From Clostridiales bacterium (GTDB lineage Bacteria; Bacillota; Peptococcia; Peptococcales; Peptococcaceae), in contig QAKL01000142.1 of assembly GCA_003343815.1 (NCBI GenBank), forward strand, positions 15,983 through 23,988: 8,006 nucleotides of DNA. Direction: 5' to 3'. The notes under the pieces were generated by a model. The model worked only from the letters and a program-made list of their open reading frames with translations. It was not told where the DNA came from and searched no databases. Positions 1 to 7,494 of the stretch are shown here, piece after piece. How positions within the stretch are numbered: the stretch's first letter is position 1; each line of letters opens with the position of its first letter. Made by a program: the position numbers and the translations under genes.

Positions 1-3000
1 CTAAATTTTCAGCGACAAAGCGAGCAGGCAGCATCGTGCGGGAATTAGCAATTAGCGGCGCGACGTCATTTACTTTCGTCTGCCCGAACACTAACGCGTT
101 TTTCTGCCCAATCGTCAGGATAATCTGCTTACTCGGATCGGCAATTTTCTCCCACGCCGCATAAAGAGTCATGTCCTTAGTCACTTTCGCAGAAAAGCTG
201 TAGGCGTTCTTTAAATCTTTATCGGTATACCAGCCTTTGAAAATATAGCCGTCCTTAGTCGGAGCTGCAGGTGCGCTGAGTGCCGTATCTTTTGAAACGA
301 TTTTTGAGCTTATGCTCGATCCGCCGTTCGAATCAAAGCTTATCGTTACATTATCAATTACGGCTCCGCCACCGCCTCCACCGGAGGGAATCGTTGAAGA
401 TGATTTTTTCACGACCAAAGCATAGCTGCCCAAGCTGTTTACCTTGGCTACCGCGTATTTATCCTCCAATGTCACATTCACACTACTGCCGTCTGCAGCA
501 ACCAACATGAGCTTATTAGCCTTGCTCTTATAATTATCCGGGATACGCATAATAATCGAAACCTGATTGTCTAACGCCGTCACTTCTTTGGAAGCATTAT
601 TTTCGGTAAGCTTCGCCGAAATATCAAAGGCGGTGACATATTCGCCTTTTTGCAAAGCGCTCTTAATCGTCTCGTTATCTTTCGCCAATTCTTTGACGCT
701 CAAATCAATCTGCGCCTCTTTTTCCGCGGTCACTTTGTCCAAGCCCTCGATCCACACCGTGCCGTCGGCAAAATCAGAGGTAGTATTGAGCAGGATAAAG
801 TTATACTTATTCTTCTGCGCAAATTCATAAGCCTTGCCCTCTTTGCTGTCGCTTAAAACTGTAAAGCCTGCCGCACAATTATACGCCGCGTCATCATCAA
901 TCGACTCAATCGTTGACGGTAAATACAAGCCCGTCATCGCCGTATTTTTCTTAAAAGCCTCAATACCTATAGTCTTCACGCTCTTCGGCACTGTGATATA
1001 ATTCACCGTGTAGTTAGCCGCTAAAGACTCCATCCCGATAGACTCTAATTTCTGCGGCAAGATCACATACTCCACATTTTTCGCCAACGCAAAGCCTTGA
1101 TTGCCGATTTTCGTTAAATTATCCGGCAGCGAAATATGCTTCAGACTCACTTCATACCCGGCAAAGGTCTGCTCGTAAATTTCCGTAATATTTTCCGGCA
1201 CGATGATACTTTCGGCGGCGCACTCATAAAACGCATACGGCCCGATATATTTAACCGACTGCGGGATAGCTCCGTAATTCCAGCTCTCTACGCCGAAGAA
1301 CGCCGAATTATCGATATACTCCAAACCCTCCGGCAGAGTCATATCCGTCAGTGCCTCGCAGTAGTGGAATGCATTATAGCCTACAGTTTTCAAACTGCTC
1401 GGCAAATCGACCTTTTCCAGCTTAAAGCAGATGAAAAACGCATACGGATCAATCGTTTCCGTCCCGTCAGGCACCTCGACTGCCGTCACTCCGCGCGGCA
1501 CAAAAATCAAATTTTTGCCGTCTTTTGAGTAAACCATGCCGTTACGCGCTTGATACAGCGGATTGCCCTCGGCGATTTCGATTTCCTGCAAGGAATTGCA
1601 GCTTAATTTCGTTTCTTGCTGTTCAAATAACAACCGCACTGCATTATATTTATGCTCCTTGCCCTCCTCATCGATCTCCTCGATACGGGTAAAGCCTACT
1701 TTAGTTAAACTCGCAGGCAGGCTCAAATGCTCCAAGCCTGTGCAGTCAAAAAAGGCAAATTTACGAATATTCTCGACGCCCTCCGGCACATCCAGCGATT
1801 TTAAACTATAGCAGCTGGCAAAAGCATTTTCGTCTATTAATTTCAAGCTCGCAGGCAATTTAATCGCCGCCAAAGCTTTACAGCCGCTAAAGGAAGCATT
1901 GCCGATAGTTTCGATACTATCAGGAATATTGACCTCTTCTAAAGCGGCGCAGTTTTTGAATAATTCATTCGGAAGTGCGGTAATTACGGCATTGATCTGT
2001 GCTTGCGTTAAATTCTGGCAGCCGCTAAAGACTGCGGCGCCTAAATCAGTCACGCTCGCAGGCACGGTGATTTCTTTTAATCCCTTGCAGCCATCGAAAG
2101 CCGCACGGCCGATCCCCGTCACTCCGTCGGCAATTTCAACCGTTTTTAACTGCGTGCAGCCTTTAAAAGCGCGGTCGCCGATTTTTTGCACATTAGCAGG
2201 GATCACGACCGACTCGATCTGCGTATTATCCTTAAACGCTTCGGTAGCAATACCTGTTACGGCTTTACCCTCGACCTCAGTGGGGATGACGATATTAGTC
2301 TCCGTCCCGCGATAGGCTTTAACCAAACCCTCGCTGTCTAATGCAAAGTCCGCACCCTTATTCACCGTAACCGCGCACACTGCTTTTTTGCCGTCAGCCG
2401 TAACAGCGACAATCTGCGCTTCACCTGCTTTGAGCGCCGTCACGGTTGCCGTATTGCCGTTTACACTGACCGATGCCACCGCCGGATCAGTCGAGTACCA
2501 AGCTGCTTTAGTGCAGGTCGCGTCCTCATTAGTCAATGTCGCCGTCAAAGTAACCGTATCGTCGATCTCCATCTCCTGCGTACTTTCGCTTATTGAGACG
2601 TTTTCCGTCGGTACAAAGGTCGAAGCATCGGCAAAAGTAACTTTATTCAGATTGTCCGTCACATAAGTATTTAATGCCGATCCTGTCTCGCCGTAAATCG
2701 TAAAACCGTAATTTTCCGTCAAACTATTGCCGATCGTCGCCGCAGAATTGTTAAAATACAGCCACTTCATACTGCCGCGATCGTCAAATACCTTATCGCC
2801 AAGCGTGCTTAGCGAATTAGGCAGCACCATCCCGTCAATAATACTGTAGCAAGTAGTAAAAGCGTTGGTGCCGATTTCCGTCAAGCCCTCATGTAAAATT
2901 ACCGAGCGCACTTTGGAGTTATAAAACGCATATTCGTCAATAGTTTTCACCGAAGCGGGAATGTCTATATTTTTAATTTTCGAGTTTTCAAAGGCACGTT

Positions 3001-3781
3001 TCCCGATAGCGGTAACGGTATTAGGAATTTCAACATATTCTAAACCAATGTCTTGTGACGAAGAAATCGCGAACGCTCTGTCGGCTATCTTGGTCGTTCC
3101 GTCCTTGATCGTATAGGCGCCTGTTTTATACGGCGGGCAATAAACAATCGCACTTCCCTGATAAAGCGCACCGTCATAAGAGTACCAGCTGCTGTTGCCC
3201 TCGGCAATGTTGACATTTTGCAGACCTGTCGAGCCCTCGAAAACGTCTTTAATACTGTCTCCAAGCGTATTTACCGTCGAGGGCAGATTGATTTCTTTAA
3301 AGGCGATGCCTAAAGAAGCAAAAGCTTTGGTACCGATACTGGTCACGCCCTCCGGCAAAGTCAGGCTTTTCAAATTAGAGCATCCATAAAAAGCATTCGC
3401 GCCAATCGATGTGAGCTGTGAACCGGCGGCAAAAACTACGTTTTCGAGCGCGCGGCAGCCGCTAAACGCACTATTTGGAATAACCGTAAGATTAGCAGGC
3501 AAAGTCACGCTCGTAATATCGCTGTTGCCCTGAAAAGCATCGGCAGCAATCGCCGTCACACTATCAGGAATCACGACATCTGTCGCTGTGCCGTTATATG
3601 CTGTGAGAGTTCCATCGGCAATGACAAAATCTGTATCGGCCTGCGCGGCAGCATTTGTCAGACTAATTCCGCTATTTTCACTCGGCTGCGCTAAAGCCAT
3701 CGCCGGCGTCGTAAAGCCGATACTGGCGGCTATACTGCACGCCGCAATCATCGAAAGTGTTTTCTTTAATGTTTCGTTCAT
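1..3781 (-). CDS. BspA-type leucine-rich-repeat secreted surface protein (C-terminus beyond left edge)
   Basis: The frame is open from ATG 3781 to the left edge: 1,260 residues with no stop, so the 3' end is missing. Seen: a signal peptide at residues 1-31 (MNETLKK, hydrophobic core, cleavage likely after AMALA). LRR_5/BspA repeats of the type 'VxIPxxVxxIGxxAFxxCxxL' run from about 53 to 375. A Big_2 Ig-like domain spans about 385-475 (motif ATVTALKAGEAQIVAVT). A second LRR block runs from about 477 to 990. A beta-rich, Ser/Thr/Lys-rich segment ending SYALVVKK lies near 1118. A five-Gly linker is near 1134. An Flg_new/InlB-B-type repeat (FDSNGG...GYIFKGWYTD...TLYAAW) covers about 1143-1206. 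From about 1211 comes a copper-amine-oxidase-N-like domain (IGQKNALVFGQ...SRTMLPARFVAENL). Known of the family: extracellular adhesins or host- and matrix-binding proteins. No catalytic residues are visible. The RBS AAAGGAG (3790-3796) is 8 nt from the ATG, which fixes the start. The ligand and the mode of surface attachment cannot be seen here. Confidence 0.93.
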   Translation of the reverse strand, partial: MNETLKKTLSMIAACSIAASIGFTTPAMALAQPSENSGISLTNAAAQADTDFVIADGTLTAYNGTATDVVIPDSVTAIAADAFQGNSDITSVTLPANLTVIPNSAFSGCRALENVVFAAGSQLTSIGANAFYGCSNLKSLTLPEGVTSIGTKAFASLGIAFKEINLPSTVNTLGDSIKDVFEGSTGLQNVNIAEGNSSWYSYDGALYQGSAIVYCPPYKTGAYTIKDGTTKIADRAFAISSSQDIGLEYVEIPNTVTAIGKRAFENSKIKNIDIPASVKTIDEYAFYNSKVRSVILHEGLTEIGTNAFTTCYSIIDGMVLPNSLSTLGDKVFDDRGSMKWLYFNNSAATIGNSLTENYGFTIYGETGSALNTYVTDNLNKVTFADASTFVPTENVSISESTQEMEIDDTVTLTATLTNEDATCTKAAWYSTDPAVASVSVNGNTATVTALKAGEAQIVAVTADGKKAVCAVTVNKGADFALDSEGLVKAYRGTETNIVIPTEVEGKAVTGIATEAFKDNTQIESVVIPANVQKIGDRAFKGCTQLKTVEIADGVTGIGRAAFDGCKGLKEITVPASVTDLGAAVFSGCQNLTQAQINAVITALPNELFKNCAALEEVNIPDSIETIGNASFSGCKALAAIKLPASLKLIDENAFASCYSLKSLDVPEGVENIRKFAFFDCTGLEHLSLPASLTKVGFTRIEEIDEEGKEHKYNAVRLLFEQQETKLSCNSLQEIEIAEGNPLYQARNGMVYSKDGKNLIFVPRGVTAVEVPDGTETIDPYAFFICFKLEKVDLPSSLKTVGYNAFHYCEALTDMTLPEGLEYIDNSAFFGVESWNYGAIPQSVKYIGPYAFYECAAESIIVPENITEIYEQTFAGYEVSLKHISLPDNLTKIGNQGFALAKNVEYVILPQKLESIGMESLAANYTVNYITVPKSVKTIGIEAFKKNTAMTGLYLPSTIESIDDDAAYNCAAGFTVLSDSKEGKAYEFAQKNKYNFILLNTTSDFADGTVWIEGLDKVTAEKEAQIDLSVKELAKDNETIKSALQKGEYVTAFDISAKLTENNASKEVTALDNQVSIIMRIPDNYKSKANKLMLVAADGSSVNVTLEDKYAVAKVNSLGSYALVVKKSSSTIPSGGGGGGAVIDNVTISFDSNGGSSISSKIVSKDTALSAPAAPTKDGYIFKGWYTDKDLKNAYSFSAKVTKDMTLYAAWEKIADPSKQIILTIGQKNALVFGQTKVNDVAPLIANSRTMLPARFVAENL

Positions 3782-3860
3782 TTTTCGTGCTCCTTTAATT
3801 GAAATTTCTGCAAATCATTGTTTGCTGCTTACTGTTGTTAGTCTATGTTAACTAAGATTG

Positions 3861-3889
3861 ATAATAGCACAGGTTATTTTCTTTGTCAA
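3861..3889 (-). promoter_or_regulatory. Sigma-A-type promoter of the LRR surface-protein gene
   Basis: On the minus strand there is a perfect -35 TTGACA (3884-3889), a 17-nt spacer and a -10 TATTAT (3861-3866). A TG one base upstream of the -10 (TGC-TATTAT) makes it an extended -10. Transcription should start near 3853-3855, giving an untranslated leader of about 70 nt before the RBS and ATG at 3781. The -35 lies only about 50 nt beyond the terminator of the upstream operon, so the gene is an independent transcription unit and is probably strongly expressed. Confidence 0.85.
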
Positions 3890-3940
3890 CACTTTTTCAT
3901 CACTTTTTTTGAAAAAAACATTACAATTTTTAGGCACAAA

Positions 3941-3966
3941 AAAATCCTGCCCGAAGGCAGGATTTT
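3941..3966 (-). terminator. Rho-independent terminator of the metal-ATPase operon
   Basis: An 11-bp perfect stem (3941-3951 paired with 3956-3966) closes a 4-nt loop that reads UUCG on the minus strand with a C-G closing pair, the ultra-stable cUUCGg tetraloop. Seven T residues follow on the minus strand (complement of 3938-3944, partly within the stem). It starts 3 nt after the stop codon of the 93-aa gene, so it ends that operon and insulates the LRR gene downstream. Confidence 0.93.
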
Positions 3967-3968
3967 AA

Positions 3969-4250
3969 TTATTCAGCGTCTGCTGCTTGAGCATCATCTG
4001 TGCTCAAGGTAACAGTATCTTCTTCCATCTCTTTCTCAGCGATGATGTCCTCGATATCTTCTTTGGCACGCATCAGTTCGGAAATGCTCATGTCATGGAA
4101 ATCAGCGGCACGATTTTTGACCTCGATGCCATGTCTGCGCATGAAAGCATCGACTTTCTCCTCATTTTTTTTGTAAGCGTAAAAGCCTACTGCACTGACA
4201 CCTACACCAATCAGTACACCTTTGACAATTTCTCTGTTTACAGTAAACAT
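3969..4250 (-). CDS. Small single-pass membrane protein at the end of the metal-ATPase operon (possibly DUF6110 family)
   Basis: 93 aa from ATG 4250. A longer reading from TTG 4268 is possible, but the RBS GAAGAGGTG (4258-4266) lies inside that extension and is correctly spaced only for ATG 4250. Seen: one transmembrane helix at about residues 8-26, Gly-rich (GVLIGVGVSAVGFYAY, a GxxxGxG pattern suited to helix packing), followed by KKNEEK, suggesting a cytoplasmic C-terminus. A predicted helical, charged stretch (about 45-76, containing SISELMRAKEDIEDIIAEKE) leads into an acidic tail. There are no Cys or metal-binding motifs. It lies 47 nt after the ATPase stop and directly before the terminator, so it is co-transcribed. 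From memory it resembles the small DUF6110 proteins found beside HMA_2-type ATPases; I could not confirm this. A role as an ATPase accessory or assembly partner is inference from position. Confidence 0.8.
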   Translation of the reverse strand: MFTVNREIVKGVLIGVGVSAVGFYAYKKNEEKVDAFMRRHGIEVKNRAADFHDMSISELMRAKEDIEDIIAEKEMEEDTVTLSTDDAQAADAE

Positions 4251-4297
4251 AATAAAACACCTCTTCAATTAATTTTAAAATATATTTTTTCCGACTC

Positions 4298-6478
4298 TCA
4301 TTCCTTCGAACCGGCAAAAAGCAAACGCAATGAATTGCCGACGACCATAATCGTCGATGTATTGTGCAAAATAGAGCTGAACATGACGGAAATATTGCTT
4401 GCCGCGCCTAAAATCAAGCCGACAGAGTTAATCCCGATAACCAGCGCAAAGTTCTGGTGGACAATATCCATCGCTCTGACCGACAAGCGGCGCAATTCGG
4501 CAATCATCATCGGATCGTCGCGCCCGATAACCACATCGCTGGTTTCGATCGCAATGTCGGTTGATTTGCTGCCCATGGAGATACCGACATCGGCATAAGC
4601 CAAAGCCGGAGCATCATTAATGCCGTCGCCGACCATGACAACGCTGTGGCCTTCATTTTGCAGCTTCAAGACCTCCTGCGCTTTTTGCTCAGGCATCATT
4701 TGCGCTTTGTAACCGTCGGCGCCGATCATCGAGGCTACTTGTTTCGCCTGCGGCTCCATATCGCCTGTCAAAAGCTCAATATCGCAAACACCGTCATAAC
4801 GCAAAGTATTAACCGCACGGCGGATATTATTTCTCAGCTGATCCATCGCATACAGCACGCCTACTACTTTATCGTCAATGCTGATATAGTTGGCAATCGC
4901 TCCGTCAAAATCATCAATAACAATATTTGACATATCAGCGCCGAATTCCTGCATATACTTTGCGCTGCCGACGCGGACAATATGACCGTCAACATTAGTT
5001 TCCGTGCCTCTGGCGACATAGGTAATCGTCTCGCCATGAACAGGCACTTCGACATCCATCTGATAGCCGTAGTCCATGATCGCTCCCGCCAACGGATGCG
5101 TACTGGTTTCCTCTGCCGCCAAAGCGTATTTCAATACCTCTTTCTCATCCATCGTAGCGTCAAATACTTTCATGGAAACTACTTTTGGTTTACCCTTAGT
5201 GACAGTTCCTGTTTTATCGAGCAAAATCGTATTTGCCTTACTCATCTGCTCAATATAGGTGCCGCCTTTGATCAAAACGCCGTGTTTCACCGCGTTATTG
5301 ATAGCCGCGGAGAATGCCGTCGCCGTCGATAATTTAACACCGCAGGAATAATCGATGACGAGCATTTTTAACGCTTTCTGCGCATTTTTCGTCGCCAACC
5401 ATACCGAGACGGACAATAAAAAGTTTAACGGCACTAAATAATTGGAGAATTTATCGGCATATTTTTGAATCGGCGCTTTATTGGTTTCGCTGGATTCTAC
5501 CATGTTGACGATACGAGAAACGACCGTGTTATCGCCGACTTTTTCCGCGCAAATGCCGATCGAGCCGCTCTTTAAGACTGTTCCGGCAAATACGCTGTCA
5601 CCTGCTCTTCTTTCTACCGGCACAAACTCACCGGTAATCGCACTTTGATCGACTAATGCCGAGCCGAACTCGACAATACCGTCGACGGCGATTTTTTCAC
5701 CGGTATGAGCCACGACGGTGTCGCCTTTTTTCACTTGATCAATCGCGCGTTTCTCCAAACTGCCGTCCTCTAATTGGCACCACACCGCAGTATTATCTAC
5801 CGAGAGCATACTTTTGATGGATTTACGCGTTTTTTCTACTGTATAAGAAGTCATCCACTCGGCGATATCCGACATTAACAAGATAAGCAAAGCCGAGTTT
5901 GGATTTTTCAAGCATAATGTCGCAATAATCGAAACGACCGTCAGGAAATCCGAGTTTGGACGTTTCTCGTAAATCACGCCTTTGACAGCGCTTTTTGTCA
6001 TATTAGCCGACAGCCCTAAAGAAATAAGACCCTGCATGCATGAAAAGCTCTGCGCTACGGTGGAAACTTCCCTCTTTAAAATCGTATTGCCGGTTAATAA
6101 CGCTAACCCATTAAGCGCCAAACGTTTGGCAATCGTGCCGGAGCTCATGATATCCTCTGCCTTGGAACCGTCGTCTTTTTTGTTGCTGTTTTTGTATTCC
6201 TGCAACGCTAAAAGCGAATATTCGCCCACGATACCGTCTACTAAATCCTGCAAATCCAGTAAATCGTACTTCTTGCCGTCGTAGATTAAAAGGATGCTTT
6301 GAGTCGTGGCATTGACGGTGATGGATTTAATCCCCTTGATCGCCATAAATCTTTTTGCCAGCTCAAGCTTATATTTACTCAAGAACTTTAACCCTAACAC
6401 CCTAAAGCGTGCACGATTCGGTATAGTGTGAATTAATTCGCTTGTAATTTTGTTGTGTCCTTTTTCTTCGTACATCAT
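4298..6478 (-). CDS. P1B-type heavy-metal-translocating ATPase with degenerate N-terminal HMA_2 domain and variant SCG metal-site motif
   Basis: 726 aa, a usual P1B length. It uses ATP to move a metal cation across the cytoplasmic membrane, most likely outward. Domains in order: HMA_2-like ferredoxin fold at about 12-85 (IHTIPNRARFRV, then ITVNATTQSILLIYD) with no CxxC; four N-terminal hydrophobic segments at about 115-215; A-domain TGE at 282-284; a membrane segment at about 347-363; then the metal-site helix at about 369-392 carrying DYSCGVKLST (376-385). DKTGT follows with phospho-Asp D421, then STHP (H461) in the N-domain, TGD 571-573 and GDGIND 617-622. Two last helices (about 672-713) end with ILHNTST and GNSLRLL. 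The catalytic cycle looks intact. The usual CPC/SPC/CPH motif is Ser-Cys-Gly here, and the N-domain GxG reads ARG (489-491), so specificity cannot be read off the standard classes. The start is ATG 6478 with RBS AGGAAG (6485-6490) 6 nt upstream; a second ATG follows immediately. The preceding gene ends 13 nt upstream. Confidence 0.95.
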   Translation of the reverse strand: MMYEEKGHNKITSELIHTIPNRARFRVLGLKFLSKYKLELAKRFMAIKGIKSITVNATTQSILLIYDGKKYDLLDLQDLVDGIVGEYSLLALQEYKNSNKKDDGSKAEDIMSSGTIAKRLALNGLALLTGNTILKREVSTVAQSFSCMQGLISLGLSANMTKSAVKGVIYEKRPNSDFLTVVSIIATLCLKNPNSALLILLMSDIAEWMTSYTVEKTRKSIKSMLSVDNTAVWCQLEDGSLEKRAIDQVKKGDTVVAHTGEKIAVDGIVEFGSALVDQSAITGEFVPVERRAGDSVFAGTVLKSGSIGICAEKVGDNTVVSRIVNMVESSETNKAPIQKYADKFSNYLVPLNFLLSVSVWLATKNAQKALKMLVIDYSCGVKLSTATAFSAAINNAVKHGVLIKGGTYIEQMSKANTILLDKTGTVTKGKPKVVSMKVFDATMDEKEVLKYALAAEETSTHPLAGAIMDYGYQMDVEVPVHGETITYVARGTETNVDGHIVRVGSAKYMQEFGADMSNIVIDDFDGAIANYISIDDKVVGVLYAMDQLRNNIRRAVNTLRYDGVCDIELLTGDMEPQAKQVASMIGADGYKAQMMPEQKAQEVLKLQNEGHSVVMVGDGINDAPALAYADVGISMGSKSTDIAIETSDVVIGRDDPMMIAELRRLSVRAMDIVHQNFALVIGINSVGLILGAASNISVMFSSILHNTSTIMVVGNSLRLLFAGSKE

Positions 6479-6491
6479 AATCTACTTCCTT

Positions 6492-6884
6492 TTACTCATT
6501 AAATGCTTTTGCTCGCTGATTCAATCTTTGATATAAGCATTTCTTGGCGCGCAGCTCGATCTGCGCCTCCGTCGAAATGTCCTCTTTGGAAATTTCTTCG
6601 TATGCTGCCAGGCCTTCTTCGATAATAGCATCAACCCAAGAAATAAGTTTTTTGCCGCTTATCGTTTTATCATTATACAAAATCAATATGCTTCCTGTCA
6701 ACATATTTATCTCAACTTTTTTTACTCCGTCCACCAGCATTACTGCATCGTCAATATAATGCAGATATTTTTCCGCCTCTTTGGGCAAAAAATCGTAATG
6801 ATCAAACACTATCCGCAGTCTGCCGTTCAAATTGCATTTTACGCTGTAGCCCAGCATCCGTCTGGCAACTACTGTCCTAAGCAT
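6492..6884 (-). CDS. HMA_2-like metal-ATPase accessory protein
   Basis: 130 aa from ATG 6884. The frame can be extended to TTG 6959, but that would overlap the upstream gene by 83 nt and the added residues do not look like part of the domain. ATG 6884 gives an 8-nt overlap with the upstream stop and has a purine-rich AGAAAGAG before it, consistent with translational coupling. ATG 6857 is a further alternative. Seen: one HMA_2-like beta-alpha-beta domain at about residues 13-92 (NLNGRLRIVFDHYDF, then VEINMLTGSILILYNDKT), matching the layout of the domains in the adjoining 184-aa protein and in the ATPase. The CxxC of classical HMA domains is absent; only C17 and C116 occur. The C-terminal 35 residues are charged and probably helical. 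No membrane segment is evident, so it is probably cytoplasmic. A regulatory or metal-delivery role towards the ATPase, encoded 13 nt downstream, is inferred from position and shared fold. Confidence 0.82.
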   Translation of the reverse strand: MLRTVVARRMLGYSVKCNLNGRLRIVFDHYDFLPKEAEKYLHYIDDAVMLVDGVKKVEINMLTGSILILYNDKTISGKKLISWVDAIIEEGLAAYEEISKEDISTEAQIELRAKKCLYQRLNQRAKAFNE

Positions 6885-7431
6885 TGCCGCCACTCTTTCT
6901 GAGCATACTGTAAGCCCACCAGAATAATGTTGCGGCATTGGGAACGGAGAAATTGCCAACTGAGCATTGCTTCATGCCGATACCGATAAAAGTCCCGGCT
7001 ACAGCTTGCGTCAGATTGATCAAACCGTTGCTTTTATCCTGTAAAAAATAATCCGCGCAATCGGTAATGGATTTTAAAGCCAAGCCCACTTTGCTGCTTT
7101 CTTTTTTATCAGCCTCTAAAAGTTTCATCACTACTCCGGCTAAAACCTCCGGCTCGACTTCGTCTTTATCATAAGTTAATAAAATCGTCTGGGTTACGGG
7201 ATTGACCGTAATAGAAGTCACTACACTGTTGGTATGGAGCTGTTCCAATCTTTCCATGGTTTCCGTAGCTTCTTTAATTTTCGGCGAATAAAGACGCAGC
7301 CTCCCAGGGAGACTGGAGCGCACTTCCAAAGCTCCTTTTACCGACGGTAAGCGTTCTTCTTCATTTTGCTTTATTGCTATAGCCACCGCCGAAACCATCG
7401 CTGCTGCGGCCGTAAGTGTCTTTACATTCAT
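6877..7431 (-). CDS. Membrane-anchored HMA_2-like protein, first gene of the metal-ATPase operon
   Basis: 184 aa. The start ATG 7431 has a strong RBS GGAGG (7439-7443) 7 nt upstream. Seen: an N-terminal Ala-rich hydrophobic segment at residues 4-20 (membrane anchor or uncleaved signal), followed by charged KQNEEER. An HMA_2-like domain spans about 35-107 (SLPGRLRLYSPKIK, then SITVNPVTQTILLTYDKDE). A C-terminal region has two moderately hydrophobic stretches at about 137-152 and 162-177. The SITVN..TQ.ILL.YD core is nearly identical to the same stretch of the ATPase N-domain, suggesting domain duplication within the operon. No CxxC metal-binding pair is present (Cys only at 125 and 156). It is first behind the promoter at 7495-7523 and overlaps the next gene by 8 nt. 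The function is not established. A membrane-bound partner or metal sensor/chaperone for the ATPase is inference. Confidence 0.88.
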   Translation of the reverse strand: MNVKTLTAAAAMVSAVAIAIKQNEEERLPSVKGALEVRSSLPGRLRLYSPKIKEATETMERLEQLHTNSVVTSITVNPVTQTILLTYDKDEVEPEVLAGVVMKLLEADKKESSKVGLALKSITDCADYFLQDKSNGLINLTQAVAGTFIGIGMKQCSVGNFSVPNAATLFWWAYSMLRKSGGNA

Positions 7432-7473
7432 TTCTGCGCCTCCATTGTTATCGTTTGTTATAGCAAAAAATAA

Positions 7474-7487
7474 TTAGCTTTTGCTAA
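7474..7487. promoter_or_regulatory. Perfect inverted repeat TTAGC-N4-GCTAA in the leader of the metal operon (candidate operator)
   Basis: Arms 7474-7478 and 7483-7487 are perfect complements around TTTT. The repeat begins 7 nt downstream of the -10, over the expected transcription start. Such placement is typical of repressor operators, and the 5-bp arms are too short for a terminator. DtxR/MntR-type operators have TTAG...CTAA ends, but the resemblance is loose and the regulator is unknown. Confidence 0.4.
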
Positions 7488-7494
7488 CATCGTT

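Noticed and set aside
1136..2666. Several plus-strand open frames of 82-138 codons over the LRR gene
   Set aside because: They are antisense to a continuous LRR reading frame, low-complexity and without RBS. They arise from the repetitive codon pattern of the opposite strand.
830..3640. Recurrent short DNA motifs such as CTCGCAGGCA and CCCTCCGGCA, suggestive of a repeat array
   Set aside because: They are the coding echo of LRR_5 repeat residues (LPASL, LPEG), irregularly spaced. This is not a CRISPR or tandem DNA repeat.
4251..4268. TTG 4268 as start of the small membrane protein
   Set aside because: The RBS lies within this extension and is spaced for ATG 4250, so the shorter form is preferred.
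4277..4288. Palindrome AAAATATATTTT between the ATPase and the small gene
   Set aside because: It is A/T only, short, and has no -35 partner. It is likely chance in an AT-rich gap.
3987..4598. Plus-strand open frame of 203 codons
   Set aside because: It is antisense to the 93-aa gene and the ATPase 3' end, has no RBS, and its product has no recognisable domain. It is a shadow of well-supported genes.
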